Source of the DNA: Auricularia sp. M13
Taxonomy: Eukaryota > Basidiomycota > Agaricomycetes > Auriculariales > Auriculariaceae
Assembly (NCBI GenBank): GCA_037042915.1
Contig: CM073199.1
Coordinates: 1,488,001 to 1,552,000, forward strand
Direction: 5' to 3'
Length of the DNA: 64,000 nt
The notes under the pieces are model-generated. The model saw only the letters and a list, made by a program, of their open reading frames with translations, was not told where the DNA came from and did not search any database. Of this stretch, positions 1 to 12,238 are shown one piece after another; position 1 is the first letter of the stretch, and each line of letters begins with the position of its first letter. Both the position numbers and the translations under genes were made by a program.

Positions 1-318
1 GCCGATGGTCTGCAGCAGCAGGTACGGCCCAAAGCGCGGGATGTTGCGGCGCGGGTGCGCGGCGGCGTAGGCGAGCGCGGCGGGGTGCGAGTACACGTCC
101 CGGACCGGGTACTGGTTTTCCTCGTGCTCGCGCGCAGACGTCGAGCTCTGCGGCGCATGCGACGCGCGCTTGCGATCCCGCGACGCCGTGTGCCCGTCGC
201 GCTCGCGCTCGCGGTCCCGCTCACGCTCGCGGTGGCTGCTGCCGCCGTGGTGGCCGCTCGCGCCCACCGACTGCGGCCGGTGGCTCGACCCGGGCGGCGT
301 GTCGTCCAGTGCGAGCAT
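1..318 (-). CDS. Protein kinase, N-terminal fragment (runs off left edge)
   Basis: A reading frame starts at an ATG at 318-316 and stays open to the window edge (about 106 codons). The N-terminus is low-complexity and charged, with an RERERDRERERDG-type stretch near residues 30-42. It ends with the segment NIPRFGPYLLLQTIG, which reads as the first strand and first glycine of a Ser/Thr kinase glycine-rich loop. This 'FGPYLLLQTIG' entry is typical of fungal Kin4/Frk1- and Snf1-type kinases, so a kinase of that broad group is inferred. The catalytic core lies outside the window, so activity and subfamily cannot be judged. An exon boundary near the edge cannot be excluded. Confidence 0.6.
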   Translation of the reverse strand, partial: MLALDDTPPGSSHRPQSVGASGHHGGSSHRERERDRERERDGHTASRDRKRASHAPQSSTSAREHEENQYPVRDVYSHPAALAYAAAHPRRNIPRFGPYLLLQTIG

Positions 319-877
319 CGGTACTCAGCGAAAAGGAAGAAAAAAAAATAGGCAGCAGGGAAGGCGGGAGAGGGCACGGACGGCGGCACGGGAGGCAGCG
401 TCCAGCAGGTGTGGGCAGGCGGCCGGCTCAACCCGCTTCAAACCACTGCTGGTTGCTATCGTCCCCTTACTCATCAAACTTTTCAACACTCCCACAAAGA
501 CAAAGGACAAGTCCACTGGACCGCTTGCATAGTCTCCTTATGGCCTCAACTGCCCGTTCTCACAACCACCGGGCCCTTTCAAGCCCTACTAACAGCGTCT
601 ACGCACGTGGGGCCACAACAGATCCTGCCAGCCCCCCACGACGCTGCCGCATTCTCAGAAGAACACCGCAGGCCTGCAAGAACATCTTCTCCCTGATCCG
701 TTCCCCATCCCGTCCTCCGACGACGCTGTACAGTGTTTAACCGTGCACCAGAACACATGCAACATGTCCATACCATCGAGAACATCATAAAAAAGTGCGA
801 CATCAACAAAACACGACAGCAAGTTCAACAAGAGAGAGAGAACCGTAGTACATAGAGCGAGAGGTCGTAAATCGTCA
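319..877. other. Intergenic: kinase promoter and NUD1-like 3' flank
   Basis: No supported gene. The left part is the 5' flank of the minus-strand kinase and includes a purine run just upstream of its ATG (about 327-350). The right part is the 3' flank of the NUD1-like gene ending at 878. Confidence 0.5.
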
Positions 878-3800
878 TCAAGCGTCTCGTTGAGCGCGTT
901 TCGCCGCGACGCCGCTCAGCAGCGCGGCCGCCTTGGCGCGCTCCTCGCTGCGCACCAGCACGCCGTCGATTTCCGCGACGCCGCTGCACGCGTTCATCAC
1001 GAGCCCGCGATACGCCAGTCGGCCGACGTAGCTGCCGTCCGGCAGGTCCCCGCGGAACTTGCGGTCGAGCTCCTCCCACGTGCTGCCCATCCCCACCCGC
1101 TTGCCCTTGCTCGTGCTGTCCGACGGCTGCAGCGCGCCAGGCACGTCCCGCACCAGCAGCGGCAGGTACCACCCGAGCGAGAACGGATTCATCCTAGCGC
1201 ATATCAGCATCTCTGTCCACCCGACGCGCGCGTAGAACTCAAAACGCACCGGAAGTCCACCATCTCGATATCAGGCATCCCGCGTAGCACTCGAATGACG
1301 GCCTTGACACTCTTGAGGCGCGACCCAATGACAGTGAGCTTGCGCAACCGTGTCAGGCCAACGAGCGGCCCAATATCGCTCAGGAAGTTGTAGTTGAGGT
1401 TGAGCACCCGCACATTTGGCACTAAGCGCGCCAAATCTCGCGGCAGCTCCTCCAGCCGACACGCCGCCAGCTCCAGGTAGACCATATTGTAGCACGCCTC
1501 CTGCAAGAAGTCCTGAGGCAGCGGGTTGGCTATACGTTTTAATTAGCACTATAGCTCTGCCCGAAACCGTGCGCGCGCGCGACATACCGGACAGGTACAA
1601 CCGCTTGACGTCGCGAATCTCGCGACTAGGCAGCGTCCGCTCGCTCTTGACACCGCCTACGCCGTTCTGGTTCCTCAGACTAAGGTTCTCCAGCCGTCGC
1701 AACCGATCAAGCCCATACACGTCGCCGAGTCCTTCGCGCAGCTTATTCCCGTCGGCATACACAGTTCTCAGCGCAGGCATCCCCCCGAGCTCCAGCCGCG
1801 TGAAAGCGTTGTCGCTCACACGCAGCACGCGCAACTTGGGTAGCGCGAGCGCCGGCAGCGAGTGTAGCTTGTTGCCATCGAGGTTGAGCGTGCCGAGCGA
1901 CGCCGCGAACACGTCGACGTTTCGGAGCGTGCGGAGGCCATTCTTGCTGAGGTCGAGCGACTCGAGTTTCGGCCAAGAGCACTCGCCGAAATCCGCGTCG
2001 CGAATCTTGTTCCCACGAAGTGTCAACTTCTCCAGGGCGACCAGCGGCTCGAGCCCGCTGATGCTGAGCACCTCATTCCCCTCGACGCTCAGCTCGCGCA
2101 GATTAACCAGACACGCCAACTCTGAAACCGCACATTATCAGCAACGCGCAAAAATGATTCAGAGTGTCGACGCACGGTGCAACGAGTCTAGCTGGTTATG
2201 CGACAGGTCCAGCCGCTGGAGCTTCACGAGATGATGGAACGCCGTCAGCGATGTCAACCTGCAACGCCAAACCCAGATCAGATCGCCGCCGCGCAGCCAA
2301 ACGCCAATCTCACATGTTGTTGACCGCAGACAGCGACCGCAGGGTTTTCGGCGCGCCACTGAGCCATTCAATGCGATTTGCGTCCCTGAAGGAACCGAGG
2401 CATGTCAACACCAGAAGACTGGAAGGCGAGTACAGGGCAGCCCAGACGCACACTTTGAGATGCTCGAGCTTCGGCAGGAACTCGCGTAGGCGCGCGAGGC
2501 TCTCGACGTTCTTGTTGCTCAGGTCGATCTCGAGGAGGTCTTCCCAATACGGCTCGTACGGCTGCACGTCCGTGATAACAGTGACGAGTCGGTCGTGGGC
2601 GACGCCGAACGAGCATTCGGTTAGGAAGGTCATGTTCCCTCCCGCTCGTGAGGATGGCCGGTGCGAAGTCGAGCGCTGCAGACCAGCTCGCGAAGTCTCC
2701 TGCCGTGTCTCGTCCGGACGAGCGCGCGCTGTCAGCGGCTCCGCAAGATTGTGCGACGTTGTGCTCGCTTTCGAAGGTGTATCCAGCTCCCACGCTGCAT
2801 TGTCTTCGCATCAGCAAACCACGCCCACAGTAAGAATTCGCAAATACGTACTAGGATCCTCAAGCGCATTGAACACATTCGTCAGCTTCTTACTCCTCAG
2901 CGACATCGACGGCGCAGTCGCGTCGGGCAACATCTGTTGCGACCGCCGTCTTTCGGTATCATCGTCATGGTCCTCCGTGCTGACAGACGACTCGTCGCTG
3001 CGCAGTCCACGAATCTTGCCCTCCAGCCTGCCGTCGGAGAAGCTCACAGACCGCCTGTGTCCCCGTGGCCGGTTCAAGGGGGTCTGCACGCTCCCGTTCG
3101 CCGGGGTGTTCTTGAGCACCGACCGGGGCACCATCGGCGTCGTTGACGTCGCGCGCACCGGCGTGGGCTGCACCGGCGGCAGCGCCATGGGCGTTGGAAC
3201 AGTCATTGGGGATGGCGCAGCCGCCAAAGTTGGGGCAGAAGGGGGCGCAGGAGCAGCAGCGGGTGTGAGCAGCCGCGGTCCAGGCGCAGCGAACGACGGC
3301 GGCGCGCGGGAGGGCATCGGCGAGCGACTGTCGAAGGGCGACGGCCGGCGGAAATTGTTCAACGTTTCCGTCGCGGGGTGCGTGACGGCCTCCGCAATAT
3401 CCCAGTCGAGCGACGAGTCCAAATCGTCGTCCGCAACGCCCGTCATGATCTCCACGGGCGCGGCGTCCTCGTCGTCCGTGAACGACGAGCCGGACTCGAC
3501 AGCTCGCCCAACCATGTCGTACCGCTCCGTTGCCAGCTCGTCCTCGAGAGCGTCGGCGTCGACATCCGCTTCCAAATCTTGCGTGGCGCTGTCGTGCGAG
3601 TGCAGACTCTCGATGTCGCGGAACGGATCCTCGCTGTTCTCCGTATCGTTGCTAGAGTTCACGTTCTTGACCCAACGGTTCAGCGTCTTATCGAACACCA
3701 TGGCGCCAACACGCTCAGGCATGGTGGGAAGGTCGGTCGGCGCAATACGGGTCATCATGGGCGGGCCAGCATGCTTGACGCAGGATCCCGTGGAAGTCGC

Positions 3801-5473
3801 ACCACTGCTAGCTGCCGTGCTCGACGAAACGAACCGGTTCAGGTCGTCCAGGTTACGGGCTGAGCCAGTGGGGTGCAACAGCCCCGGCATTCGAGCAGGT
3901 GAGCCGGGAATACGAGCAGGCGACCCGGGAATGCTCGGCGTAGACACCAGGTACGGTTTTGTAGGAGAAACATGCTGTACGACGACGGCGGGGGTGACGA
4001 CGACCTGTGCATTCTGGACGATTATTTGCGGAGGGTCGACGAGGGACAGGTTTTGCAGCGCAAGTTCACGGTCGACCTCATCTGCAGCGCTAAGTCGTCG
4101 AAGCAATTTCCGAGGACTCGGCTTCGGTCGCGGTCGTGAAGAGGTGACTGTTGGTTGGGGGTCGTTCTCTTTCTCCTCAGCCTCGAAGGATTCGCGCTTC
4201 TTCGGTGTAGGCTTTTCAGGTGTGCCAGGCGACGACATGGCCTCCGTAGCGGTAGAGATGAGCCGTTTCTTGTGCATATCGCTCTTGATTCTCGCCATGA
4301 GGTTGGCTGCCTCCTTGCGATATGCAAGAGAAGAATATGCAGAACGTTTGCCGTTCTCAGCTGCTTCCGCTTCACGAGCCTGAAACGCAGCAAATGCAGC
4401 AGCATCTGTGGTCTGTCAGCTCGAGCGGGGATAATACAAAACAATGACCTACCATCTTGAAGCTGTTGCTCTTCTTCAGCCTCCTGCGCGGCAGCAAGAG
4501 TCCGCGCGGCAGGAGAGTCGTTGTTTGTCGTGAAGGAGCGAGCCTCCTTGATTTGCTGCATCAGGGAGCGGGACTCGCGGATGTAGTCGCGCGCTGAGCG
4601 GACTGGTCTCCGAGGGGGGGACGGCGTCTCGCTAGGCGCTGACAGCTTGATGCGTTTGGTGCTACGAGGATGCGTGTCGACAGTCGGCGCAGTAGCTGCG
4701 ATGGAGTCGACCATGGCCGAAAGGTGCTCGCGAGTGTAGGTGTCGTATTGGAGTTGGAATAGGCGTAAGCGGGGATCTGTAAGAGGCGCGGCGGGCTGCG
4801 TAGGTCGTACTGGAGTAGATTCGTTGTGCATTGGGACGTTGAACGTGAACTGGTAGGCGCGGCTCGGTTTACGGCCGTCGAAACCGGCAAGGTTGGGGAT
4901 GTCCGTCTCGAGGATCTCGTCAGGCGGCGGAGACTCCTCGACGATGGTCTGCGGCTCGTCGCTGTAGGAGTCCGCATATTGCGCGTCAGGCACGCCCTGG
5001 TGGTCGTACATGTCGCTGCAATCCGAGACCGTCAGGTCGCCCTCGAGCTCGATGTCCGTGTCCGGTTCCGCCAGCGGGTCGTGGTCATCCGCCGGTTCTG
5101 GCTCGGGCTCAGGTTCTCGTGCAGGCTCAGACTGCGTCTGTGGGTCGTTGGACGGGGGCGCGTTAGGCGGTGTGGGCGGGTTGAACATGCTCTGCAGCGG
5201 GAGCGGGCTGAAGAAATCCTTCATGCCGTTCTTGGCCACAGGCTGACCCGGCGTCCTGAGGATGGGCTGGACAGGCATCTCCTCGCGGACGACAAAGGTG
5301 CCCGCAGAGCTGCCCGAGGCCACGCGCATGGAGCCGCCGCCGTAGTCGTAGTGGTCCAGCCGACCACCGGACGCGTTGGGCAGCGGGACCTCGGGGCCCT
5401 CATCGACGGGCTGTTCGATCCATTCGTCCAGGAGCTCGTCGCCAAGCCATCCGGGCGCGCCATTAGTGCTCAT
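878..5473 (-). CDS. NUD1: Nud1/Cdc11-like septation/mitotic-exit network scaffold with leucine-rich repeats
   Basis: The gene reads from the ATG at 5473 (MSTNGAPGWLGDELLDEW) to a TGA at 878-880. Exon 1 covers 5473-4453; the first intron is 4405-4452 and several ~50-nt introns follow. The long N-terminal half is Pro/Ser/acidic and disordered. Around 3600-3700 it carries MVFDKTLNRWVKN followed by EDPFRDIESL, a signature I associate with Cdc11/Nud1 proteins. The C-terminal half (about 2630-900) is a leucine-rich repeat array, for example LLEIDLSNKNVESL and LRELSVEGNEVLSISGL. In yeasts this family tethers SIN/MEN components to the spindle pole body, so a cytokinesis and mitotic-exit role is inferred. 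It is transcribed divergently from receptor 1. Other LRR scaffolds are possible, but the MVFD motif argues for this one. Confidence 0.8.
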
Positions 5474-6784
5474 AGGCCGTGTAGTAAAGCAGTCGAGCTG
5501 TCGCGAGCGCTCCCAGTACCCGCGGTTCGTTTGCGCCCGGGTCGAACAAACACGAAGTAAACAACACGGTCGGAGTTGCACGTGCTCTCAACATCTTTTG
5601 ATCCCTTACCTCCATGTCCAAAATTGTGGCAACCTGTCTCGTTTCCTCCGTCCTCAACCTCAAACTTGAGAAGCCACGGCGCAATGCTCAGAGCAACAAG
5701 ATTGAAGACTGCAACTTCAAGGCCGCCGTCAACTGTCATCGCCGCCAAAGCTCCAGGCACTGCCAAATAATCCTCAAGTGAGCACAAACCGCCAAGTCTC
5801 TGGGAAGAAAAGTGTCCCGCAAGTGGCTAAGTGCTGTGTGGCTTGTTCTGGCCTCGTTCTTTTCATCTTCAAGCACTCAAGCCCTCACTGTCGTTCAAGA
5901 TGGCACACATCAAGCTTCATCGTACTTCTCTGCCTGCTCCAGATCCCGGCTCGCAGTTGCTTGGGTGTCAGTGTTCCTGAAGCCTAAGCAGTGGAGGCGG
6001 ACCAATGTCCGCTGGCCGACCGTCATGATCAGTCTAAGCGTAGCCTCATTTCCACCACCACGCTCGGCACGCGCTCGCCCCAAGCGTCTCCCCCACGTTA
6101 CGTGCTGCGCTGAGTAAAAAGGGAGGCTCAATCTACGCTGCAGCCGCTTCACGTAGACGTCGTGGGGGACCACGGTGGAAAATTTTCTGCCAATTCGTGG
6201 TGGCTGCTTCGCCGATCGTTTTCTGAGCAAGAATACTGGCTGGACACATGGACTATCGGTGCTCAACAGCAGTCGAAGATGCCGCAAGGACAAGGATGAA
6301 CGCATACGGATGCTCAAGATCACATTAGCGCACGAGAACACCATACTTGGACCGCGAGCTTTGTCTTCCTGTCTCGGCACATGGACCGGGTTTGGGCCTG
6401 GTCAGATTTCTGCTGCTGGTCGACAGTTGCGAACGACACTGTTCTGCGGGCAGAGAGTACAATCTGGCTCATTTCCGCGTTTGGAAGTACTTGTTCTCCA
6501 CGCGCTTCGGTGCGCGCGGCCGCAATGCCGGCATCAATATGTGTCCGCAAAAGGTAATGCGTCAACACTTGTACATGCTAATCCGGTACCTCCGCGAGCT
6601 GAGAGGGTCGGCCTTGACGTGTTTGCTGGCCCACGCCCGCTTTTCTCATCATGCTCCCGTACCACGCCCCTGGGGATTTAAATGCCAGACACGCGACGCG
6701 CCGAAGCTCCAGTTCCCCCCCGGATTACTCGAGCGCCTCAAGACCCCCGCGCCCGCTCCCCTCCTCACCACCCCCTGTACCATT
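5474..6784. other. Intergenic between NUD1-like gene and receptor 1 (divergent promoters)
   Basis: No supported gene in 1.3 kb. It holds the 5' flanks of both neighbours. An ATTTAAAT element at about 6684-6691 lies roughly 100 bp upstream of the receptor 1 ATG and could act as its TATA element. Short open frames here carry no recognisable domain or CaaX end. Confidence 0.5.
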
Positions 6785-8453
6785 ATGGGATACGACAAAG
6801 CCTACGTCGGCGTCGGGACGCTGTCCATCGTGCTCGTGCTCATCCCCTCGCCATGGCACTTGTCCGCCTGGAACTCGGGTAAGTGGTTGTCGCCGCCCGC
6901 CCTGGCACCCTGCTAACTTGAGCAGCTACCTGCTACATGATGATGTGGTCCGCCATTGGGACCATTATCCACATGGTTGGCAGCACGCTCTGGCATGAGA
7001 GCATCCACATACCTAGCGTCTCCGAGGCGACCTGGTGCGACATCGGTATGTCTGCGCGATATCCCGGCTGCTAGCGGATGATCCTGACAGGGCTTGCAGC
7101 GACGAAGCTCATCATCGGGCTTAGCATTGCCATCCCACTCTCGTCATTCTCTATCAACCGCCGTCTGTATAACATTGCGACCATCAAGTCGGTCACCATT
7201 ACCAAGGAAGGCGTGAGTGCCAGACGCTGGCCTGCTTCATCGCCGTGCTCACCGGAAGCTTTCAGAAACGCCGCGACGTGATCATCGACACCATCCTCTG
7301 TGTCCTCTGCCCGATCATCTTCATGGCCGTCCACTACACCATGCAGGGCCATCGGTTCGACATCATCGAGAACATCGGTTGCTGGCCATCCACATATCTC
7401 ACGCTTCCCGCTTACTTCCTCGTTCTGGGACCGCCTATCATCGTCAGCGCCGTGTCGCTCGTCATGTGCTGTATGTTGCCTCCATCTTGCAGCTGGGCCA
7501 TCAGCTAATGCCTCGCAGCGCTCTCTATCCGGGCATTCATGAAGCGTCGCCAGGAGTTCAACGCTATCCTTCGCTCGTCGTCGACCGGCCTGAACCCGCC
7601 TCGCTACTTCCGTCTGATGGCCCTCGCGTCCGTTGAAATCATCTTCGGTCTGCCCGCAGGCATCTTCTTCATGGTCGTCGGCATCAAGAACAACGGCGTC
7701 CACAAGTGGATCTCCTGGGCGGACACGCACGCTGACTTCAGCCGCGTCGACAAATACAACCAGTGGCTCCTCGAGCACGGGCTGAAGAACGCCGGCAGCG
7801 TCGTCACCGCGTCGTACCAGATGAGCCGCTGGTCGTTCCCGTTCATGGGCCTCATCTTCTTCGGGTTCTTCGGCTTCGCCGCTGAGGCGCGGAGGAACTA
7901 CTCCGTCGCGTTCTGGTGGGTCATGGCCCGCTTCGGCGTGCAAAAGCCCGTCAAGAAGCCCGCCTCGTCGCAGACCAGCACGGGCATCTCGATCTTCGGC
8001 CGCCGCTTTGGACGCAACGGACGCCCGCTGCCCTCGGCGTCGCAGACTGGCGCCTCCGTCTCGGTCTCGCTCCCGCAGTACAACAGCAGCGCGAACTCGT
8101 CGCGCGAGAACCACCTGCCGTTCGAGGGCCGCCGCAAGTCCGGCGCGACCGTCGCGAGCCTCGATACCTCGATGCTGAACTCCGACAACGAGAAGCTCGA
8201 CGAGGTCTCCGCGCCGTCGTCGCCGAGCACCAGCTCGCCGCACGAGCTCACGCCGCCCGGCCTACGCATATCGTTGACCGATCTCGCCGACGTCAGCCGC
8301 AACGCCCGCGCCTCGTCTCTCCTCGAGACCCCCACCTCCCCTCCACCACGCCCGACCTCGTACAGCCGTCCCCCGACGATGACGCAACTGCCGCCCGCCC
8401 CGCGCGACGGCTTTGTCGTCCGTCAGGAGCTTGACGCTGCCCAGATGGTCTGA
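6785..8453 (+). CDS. STE3: STE3-type pheromone receptor 1 (B mating-type receptor)
   Basis: Seven-helix G-protein-coupled receptor of the fungal STE3 family, which binds farnesylated lipopeptide pheromones at the plasma membrane. Five exons give a consistent frame: 6785-6878, 6926-7045, 7100-7212, 7266-7470 and 7519-8453 (488 aa). Family landmarks are IPSPWHLSAWN in helix 1, TWCDIATKLIIG, SFSINRRLYNIA, the conserved loop HYTMQGHRFDIIENIGC, and FMKRRQEFNAIL. Hydrophobic helices fill about residues 1-310. The last ~170 residues form a Ser/Pro-rich cytoplasmic tail. The intron phases at WCDI|A and C|SLSIRAF match receptor 2, while the introns after WNS and KEG are absent there. No pheromone gene lies within 6 kb; the nearest are P1-P3 beyond the exchanger and OXA1 genes. 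Ligand specificity cannot be read from sequence. Confidence 0.95.
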
Positions 8454-9989
8454 GCGTCCCTTTTGCTCCCCACACACATTGCACGTGCTGGCCATTCTTC
8501 TGCGCTCAACTGGCCACGCACGTTATCCTTTTTCTATCCAGCTTTGCTTGCACTCATCTTTCGCCACCTTGCCTTGCCTTGCCTGCGCCCACGCCTCGCA
8601 CCATGACTTATGCACTGATATTCTCACGTTCTCTCCGCGTCTGCGCCCACATTGTATCGATGGCTCTCTCGGCTCGCTATCGCCCACGCTCACTCACGCT
8701 TCATTCACCATTATTCACGCCCGCCACTTTCGCCTTGCTTGCCCGCTTTCGGTCTCGGTCTCCTCGCCATCTCCAGCTCTCATCTCTCTCATCTCTCATC
8801 GCTCTGTTTCGTTCTCGCCTCGTCTCGTCTCGTCTGTCGGATCTCTGGCTCGCGGCGTCTTGTATCAACGGGTTACTAGAGTAGCACTAGTTCGCGGCTC
8901 AGTCAGGAAATTGCAATAATCGCGCAATTTATCATGCATCTCGAGTACAGTAGACGGTAGTCAAACCAAGTATCGTAGAGCTCGTATAATAACCATCGCT
9001 CCTTACAACACCTTGCTTGCAGATACTCAGACTGAATCGGTCAGCGGGCCGAGAGAACAACGATTGCTGCACATTTCCATCAGAGCCCGGTCGGGACCTG
9101 CATGGCAGCTGGCACGGGACGGGATCATGCCAGGGCAGCTTCGCCCTTTGTTCCCAAAAAGGAAGGTATTGTCCAACGCACTGGGCGTCCGCGCGAGCGC
9201 GAGAAAGCATCAGCGCGTCTCTCCCCACGCCGATCGGGGCTCGTGATGCCTCTGGCGTTCGCAAGAGACGGGAGACAGAGGGCAGAGTGTTCCCCGGGGC
9301 TGAGAAAGCTCGCGCGAGGCTCTCATGATCACCTGCAGACTGGAAGGATGTTTGTCGAGGATCCACCGTGACAATGCAATCGCGCACAGTGCGTCGTTGT
9401 TGTAGTATGCACGGACTCAGGGACAGGCAAAGAGTGACACTACACACCGGCCGCTCCCTCCTGCCAGGACGCCACAGGATGGAACGGTCGCTGCACAGAC
9501 GGTCGTCCCCCACAGACATCCTCTCCTCGTAGGCCAGCGAGCAGCGAGCAGAGAGTGAGACCAGACCAGACTCCCCAGGGAACAAATTCAGGGAACGACG
9601 GTGGCGAGGGCCGAGGAAAGAGACAAGTGACAAAGATGGGCGTCGGGGAGACCACGACGACTTTATAGGCCCACGAGCGCCCCATCAACGAGCACAATGG
9701 TACGGATGATGGGCAGGCATAATGCTAATGCAAGTGAGACATCGTCAGGGCACGGCGGCATGCACAATGGTAAGTCGAATCATCTGATGGCCGACGCGGT
9801 GGCATGTCGCACCTTGTCCTGCGCGCGCTGAACACAAATCCACCCCTTTCCAAGAACAGTGCATCGCTATTCAGCGTCGCGTCTACGTACAACTATGTAG
9901 CACTATATACACAAAATTTTCTATGATCACGATCACGAGCCGGAGCGGGATCCCCTCGAACCCCCGCGCCGCACTCGCACCCGCACAAG
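8454..9989. other. Intergenic between receptor 1 and Na+/H+ exchanger
   Basis: The first ~430 bases are the pyrimidine-rich 3' flank of receptor 1, with a short CTCGT run near 8818-8838. The rest is the 3' flank of the exchanger plus a stretch holding one uninterrupted minus-strand frame (ATG at 9519, stop at 8932) downstream of a TATAAAG at about 9663-9669. No known domain is visible in that frame, so it is reported only as a finding. Confidence 0.4.
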
Positions 9990-12156
9990 TCAATGTCCAG
10001 CGCCAGCCCCGCTCTCCAGCCCGCCCGGACTGGCGCTCCCCGCGCGCCACACGCCGTCCTCCGGCGGGCCCTCCTCGCCGCGCGAGCGCTCCTCCTCCTG
10101 CCGGCGCGTCTTGCGCGCCTGCCGTCTCGCGTGGAACGTCCTGCTCGCCGTGGCGTTCGAGAACAGCGGCATCAAATAGCGCTCGTCCAGATCCACGAAC
10201 CACTTCCCGCGCTCCCTATCGCGCTGTTGTTGCGACGTCGGTTGCGGGAGGGAAGCGGCGTTGGAGGTGGACGTCGAGGCGAGCGGGAAGACCTCCGCGC
10301 TGTCGCTCTCGGACGACACCGCCGACGGGCTGACGTTGCCCGGCCGGCCCATCGCGGCCATCCACGGGTTGCTGCTCGTGCCGGCGCCGTCGAGCGAGCG
10401 GCTCTGGTGGTGGTGCGAGTACGGGTTCACGCCGCCCGCGCCGGCGTACTCGGGCGGGTAGCTGTCCTTCCCCCCTCCTCCTCCGCCGACGCCATTGACA
10501 AACGGCACGCGCTCAAAAGTGAACGAGCTTGGCGAGCCCGCATGCGCGCCAAACGGGTCGCCCTCGTCGTCGCTGCTGCCCTGGTCGTCCTCGACGCCCG
10601 TCCTGATGCCAATGATCTCCATCATGCGCGCCGTCGTGCCGCCAAACACCACGACGGTGAGGAGGACGACCGCCAGGACGGTCGTGCGGAGGTACCCCGC
10701 GTTGTCGCCCGTGAAGCCCGCGGCGAGCGCGACGCCGACGGCGCCGCGCAGGCCGGCCCAGAAGAGCATCATCTGGTACTGGTACGGCAGCGGCTCCTCG
10801 CGCGGCGAGCTCAGGCGCATGCCGCGGTGCAGGATGCGCATGTACGAGAAGTTGATCACGCTCGACAGCGGGAATACCGCCGCGTAGCGCGTCGCCACGA
10901 CCGCGAGCGTGCTGACCAGGATCAGCAGCGGCTTGACGGAGGAGCCGGAGGTGTGCGAGGCGGCGGGGAGCGTGAAGAGGTTGAGGCCGAGGTAGATGAA
11001 GATGAAGTTCTCGGAGAGCTGGGCGAGGACGCCGAAGAGGTACTTGCTGGTGCGCTGGGTGCGGATGGACATGGTGTGGTAGGCGTAGTGCTTGAGCGTG
11101 ATGCCGCAGAAGAGCAGCGAGACGATGCCGCTCATGCCGAGGCCGTTGGAGAAGAAGTAGCTCGTGTAGGCGATGAGCGCGACGAGGCAGCTCTCGATGC
11201 GCGGGAAGTGGGCGAGCGAGGAGTGTTTGAGCATGAGCGAGCACGCGAGCCCGAAGGCGACGCCGAGCGCCATGGACGTCGAGAAGGAGAGCAAGAATAT
11301 GCCGATGCCGTGCAGGAAATGCGAGGTGTATATTTCCTCGGACTTCTTCAGGTGCGACAGCGTTCTGACAGCAGGCCGGGTAAGCGCGCGAAAACGTGGA
11401 AGACGGTGAGAGACGGACGCACTCGTAGAGAACGATGGAGACGGCATCGTTGAGCAGGCTCTCGCCGAATATGATGCTGTATAGGGTGGGATCGACTTTG
11501 TACTGCTGGAAGATGGCAAGAATCGTGACGGGGTCTGTGGCAGAGAGGGCCGAGCCGAACAGGAGACATTCGAGAAGCGTGAGGTTGAGCGACTCGAGGC
11601 CGAGGTACGCGTAGACGTAGACGAGCAGCCTGAGTGGGGGTCAGCTTATGCGATTGTATGAGCAGTAGAATGCACACACCCGAGGCCCACTGCAGAGATG
11701 AAGGTGCCGACAAAGGCGAATGTGAGAATCGCGCCAAAGTTGCGGAAGAAGTGGTCCTGAATAACCGTGAGCGCGTTTCGGGGCAGTCGACGCGGGGATA
11801 GCGGACCTGGCGCAGTTCAAAGCCCGAGTTGAGGATGATGGGCGGCAGGAGGAGGTTGAAGAAGAGCGTGTGCTTGAACGTCTGCGGACCGCGTCAGATT
11901 GCGCGTCTCGAGGGCACAACGACACACGCACGAGCATGTCTCTGATCATATGGGCTGGGCCGATGCGGACGAGCAGGCCGACGAACATGCCGGCAAAGAT
12001 GGAGACGACTGTTTCGTGTACAGCGCGTATGCGCTTGATTTGGAGGTAGTAGGAGGTCCAGAGCGAGAGAATGAGCAGCATGCAGACGATGAACAGCGAC
12101 CACGACGAGTACATCTCCTCGATCTCCACCTCGTGCTCGTTCCCGGCGCCGGCCAT
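9990..12156 (-). CDS. NHX1: Nhx1-type Na+(K+)/H+ exchanger (CPA1 family)
   Basis: Multi-exon gene from the ATG at 12156 ([19 protein letters not shown]) to a TGA at 9990-9992. The membrane part shows [15 protein letters not shown] and [15 protein letters not shown], the core of the fungal/animal NHE family with its conserved Asp residues. Later helices include [15 protein letters not shown] and [15 protein letters not shown]. This is followed by a long hydrophilic tail with Gly/His/Ser-rich stretches. By homology it exchanges Na+ or K+ for H+ on endosomal/vacuolar membranes. About 82 bp separate its ATG from the divergent OXA1-type gene, so the two probably share a promoter. Assignment to Nhx1 rather than a plasma-membrane exchanger is inferred from the NHE-like core. 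Confidence 0.9.
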
Positions 12157-12238
12157 CGTGGAGACTGCGTACGGGCGGTGGCAGAGCGCGGCGGCGGCTG
12201 TGCCCGGTGCTTCCAGTCCTCGCCTGCCCAGGGCCAAA

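Noticed and set aside
2164-4383. A 739-codon open frame on the + strand
   Set aside because: It is antisense to the conserved NUD1-like exons, has no domain, and reflects codon bias of the real gene.
5614-5772. A 52-codon frame ending CQIILK, checked as a pheromone
   Set aside because: The Cys is six residues from the end, there is no MD start, and the TATA context is absent.
7071-8243. A 390-codon minus-strand frame across receptor 1
   Set aside because: Antisense to the receptor coding exons, with biased Arg/Ala/Asp composition and no domain.
9993-11453. A 486-codon + strand frame rich in Arg/Ala
   Set aside because: Antisense shadow of the GC-rich Na+/H+ exchanger exons.
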